Shown here piece after piece: positions 62,876 through 64,000 of a DNA stretch of 64,000 nucleotides. The translations under genes were made by a program, and so were the position numbers. A model generated the notes under the pieces. The model was not told the DNA's origin, made no database searches, and worked only from the letters and a program-made list of their open reading frames with translations. This stretch comes from Cardinalis cardinalis (taxonomy: Eukaryota; Chordata; Aves; Passeriformes; Cardinalidae): NCBI GenBank assembly GCA_014549065.1, contig JACDOX010000301.1, positions 310,001 to 374,000 on the forward strand, in the 5' to 3' direction. Position 1 is the first letter of the stretch. Each line of letters begins with the position of its first letter.

Positions 62876-64000
62876 TCTGTCGAGTGAGAATTTGCCCAAT
62901 TTCCTCCTTGTTCGGATGCATTGCTCCTGAGCTTGGAAGAGGTGATCCTCAAATACTAGGCAGCATTCTTGTGTCCCTCTGCCCTCCAGGGCTCTGTCCC
63001 AGGTAGGTCCATGAAGAGGCCAAAATGTGCTCTCCTGAGTCCAGGGCAGGGAGCTTGCTGCATGCCTTCCTGGTGCCATGAGGACCTTACCACTGTCTTG
63101 TGGTCACAGCAGCCAAGGCCGTCTTGGATCACTACAATCCCCACCAGCTCCTTCCTGCTGGTGAGCACAAAATCTAGCCTGGCAACTCTTTTTGTTGACT
63201 CCTCTGCCTCTGTGTAAGGAAGCTATCATTGACACATTCAAGGAACCCTCTGGATTACTCGTGCTTCGCTGTGTTGTCCCTTACCGTGTTGTCCCATGTT
63301 GTCCCAGATACCATGGTAGTTGAGGACCAATGCTCCTGTGTGCCTGGGGAGGGCTTCATCAGCACCATGCTCATGGCTGGGTGGCCTGTATCAGACCCCC
63401 CACTACAGTGTCCCCCATCCCTACCCTCCCCTTAATCTTGACCCACAAGCTCTTGGTTGGCTCTGCATCCTTCCCCAGGCAGAGTTCCATACACTCCAGC
63501 AGGTCATTGACATAGGGGCTCTGCCCCAGCTTTGCCCCACCTTTGTCTCCTGAAAACTTCCATTCCAATGCTCCAGTCATGGAAGCCATCCCACCCTGTC
63601 TCTGGGATGCCAATGACACCACAGTGATGCAGGTGTACATGTCTCTAGTTCCTCTTGCTTGTTCCCCATAATATGTGTATAGGCATCTGAACCAGATGAA
63701 GGCCCCAGATAAAGCCAGCTCACAGGTTGGAGTGTCTGGAATGCCTTTGCATGCTTCCAGATACCCATTACAGGTATCTGCAGCCAAATGGCAGGATTGA
63801 GATGGAGAGGTGCCCCGTGTCCTTTAACAAATCTGGTTTAAAGCCCCCTTTACTAGTTTGGCAAATCCCTGACCAAAGATGCTTTTCCCCTTTGTCAGAT
63901 GGACCCTATCAACCCCTTGTAGGCCAGGCTTGCCAAAGCAAGTCCCATGGTCTGAGTGACCCAACTATGGTACCATTGTTCTAACCATTTATTGACCTGC
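62876..64000 (-). pseudogene. Decayed CR1 (Jockey-type) LINE ORF2, endonuclease part
   Basis: CR1 ORF2 encodes an AP-like endonuclease followed by a reverse transcriptase and drives target-primed retrotransposition. Read on the minus strand, blocks appear in the family order. First is GNKQEELE near 63650-63670, the endonuclease start. Next is the 'LLECMELCLGKD..PTKSLWVKIKGR' region with 'GDTVVG' (63371-63500), then an FN-type remnant near 63310, 'LTSRKELVGIVV...GLGCCDH' (63090-63168) and 'ALEGRGTQECCLVFEDHLFQAQE' (62900-63000). The pieces fall in at least three frames, so the gene is dead. Part of the middle of the endonuclease domain looks deleted. The reverse transcriptase and the CR1 3' tail are absent on the left, which is unusual because CR1 copies normally keep the 3' end. 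Upstream sequence to 64000 is probably the same element and runs out of the window. Confidence 0.8.

Noticed and set aside
1..64000. tRNA, rRNA, CRISPR array, phage or bacterial operon signals
   Set aside because: I looked for tRNA B-box-like words and regularly spaced repeats with unique spacers and found none that held up. The DNA is vertebrate in character.

Overview
This window looks like bird nuclear DNA, most likely from a songbird. The basis is the repeats: CR1 LINE 3' ends at about 1.1 kb and 21.2 kb, a decayed CR1 (Jockey-type) ORF2 at 62.9-64.0 kb, and two long terminal repeats whose 3' halves resemble LTRs I know from passerine genomes. The rest is AT-rich and CpG-poor, full of short ORFs that resemble no protein I recognise. 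I found no confidently identifiable protein-coding exon, tRNA, rRNA, CRISPR array or bacterial-type operon.

Layout. 1-40.5 kb: AT-rich intergenic or intronic DNA with low repeat density. It holds two CR1 remnants, microsatellites, two striking inverted repeats (15,996-16,076 and 24,852-24,896) and several A/C-rich tracts. 40.5-42.6 kb: one strong CpG island with GC boxes, a CCAAT box and GC-rich short repeats. It is probably a divergent promoter. A start codon followed at once by a good splice donor lies on the minus strand (ATG at 41,597, donor at 41,590). Candidate first exons with start codons and donors lie on the plus strand (ATG at 42,322 or 42,471, donor at 42,487). Both genes would then have very long first introns filling most of the window, which fits the lack of visible exons, but I cannot name either gene. 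42.6-57.5 kb: AT-rich DNA with a 91-nt pure polypyrimidine tract, a CTTCC-rich minisatellite, a (GGGAAA)n array and a possible conserved noncoding block.

57.5-64 kb: a repeat cluster. It contains an LTR (about 57.5-58.33 kb), a solo LTR of 852 bp bounded by a perfect 5-bp target-site duplication (60,915-61,766), and the CR1 ORF2 fragment on the minus strand running off the window end. The solo LTR is GC-rich and carries a 190-codon open frame, so it could easily be mistaken for a second CpG-island promoter or a gene.

Ten single N bases (10351, 21293, 25566, 39709, 40576, 47311, 47850, 48496, 58649, 62229) look like ambiguous consensus calls rather than gaps. I see no convincing new biological system here. 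The most unusual items are the long imperfect hairpin at 16.0 kb, the perfect 20-bp palindrome at 24.87 kb, the divergent promoter with a seven-nucleotide coding start exon, and the TSD-flanked solo LTR.
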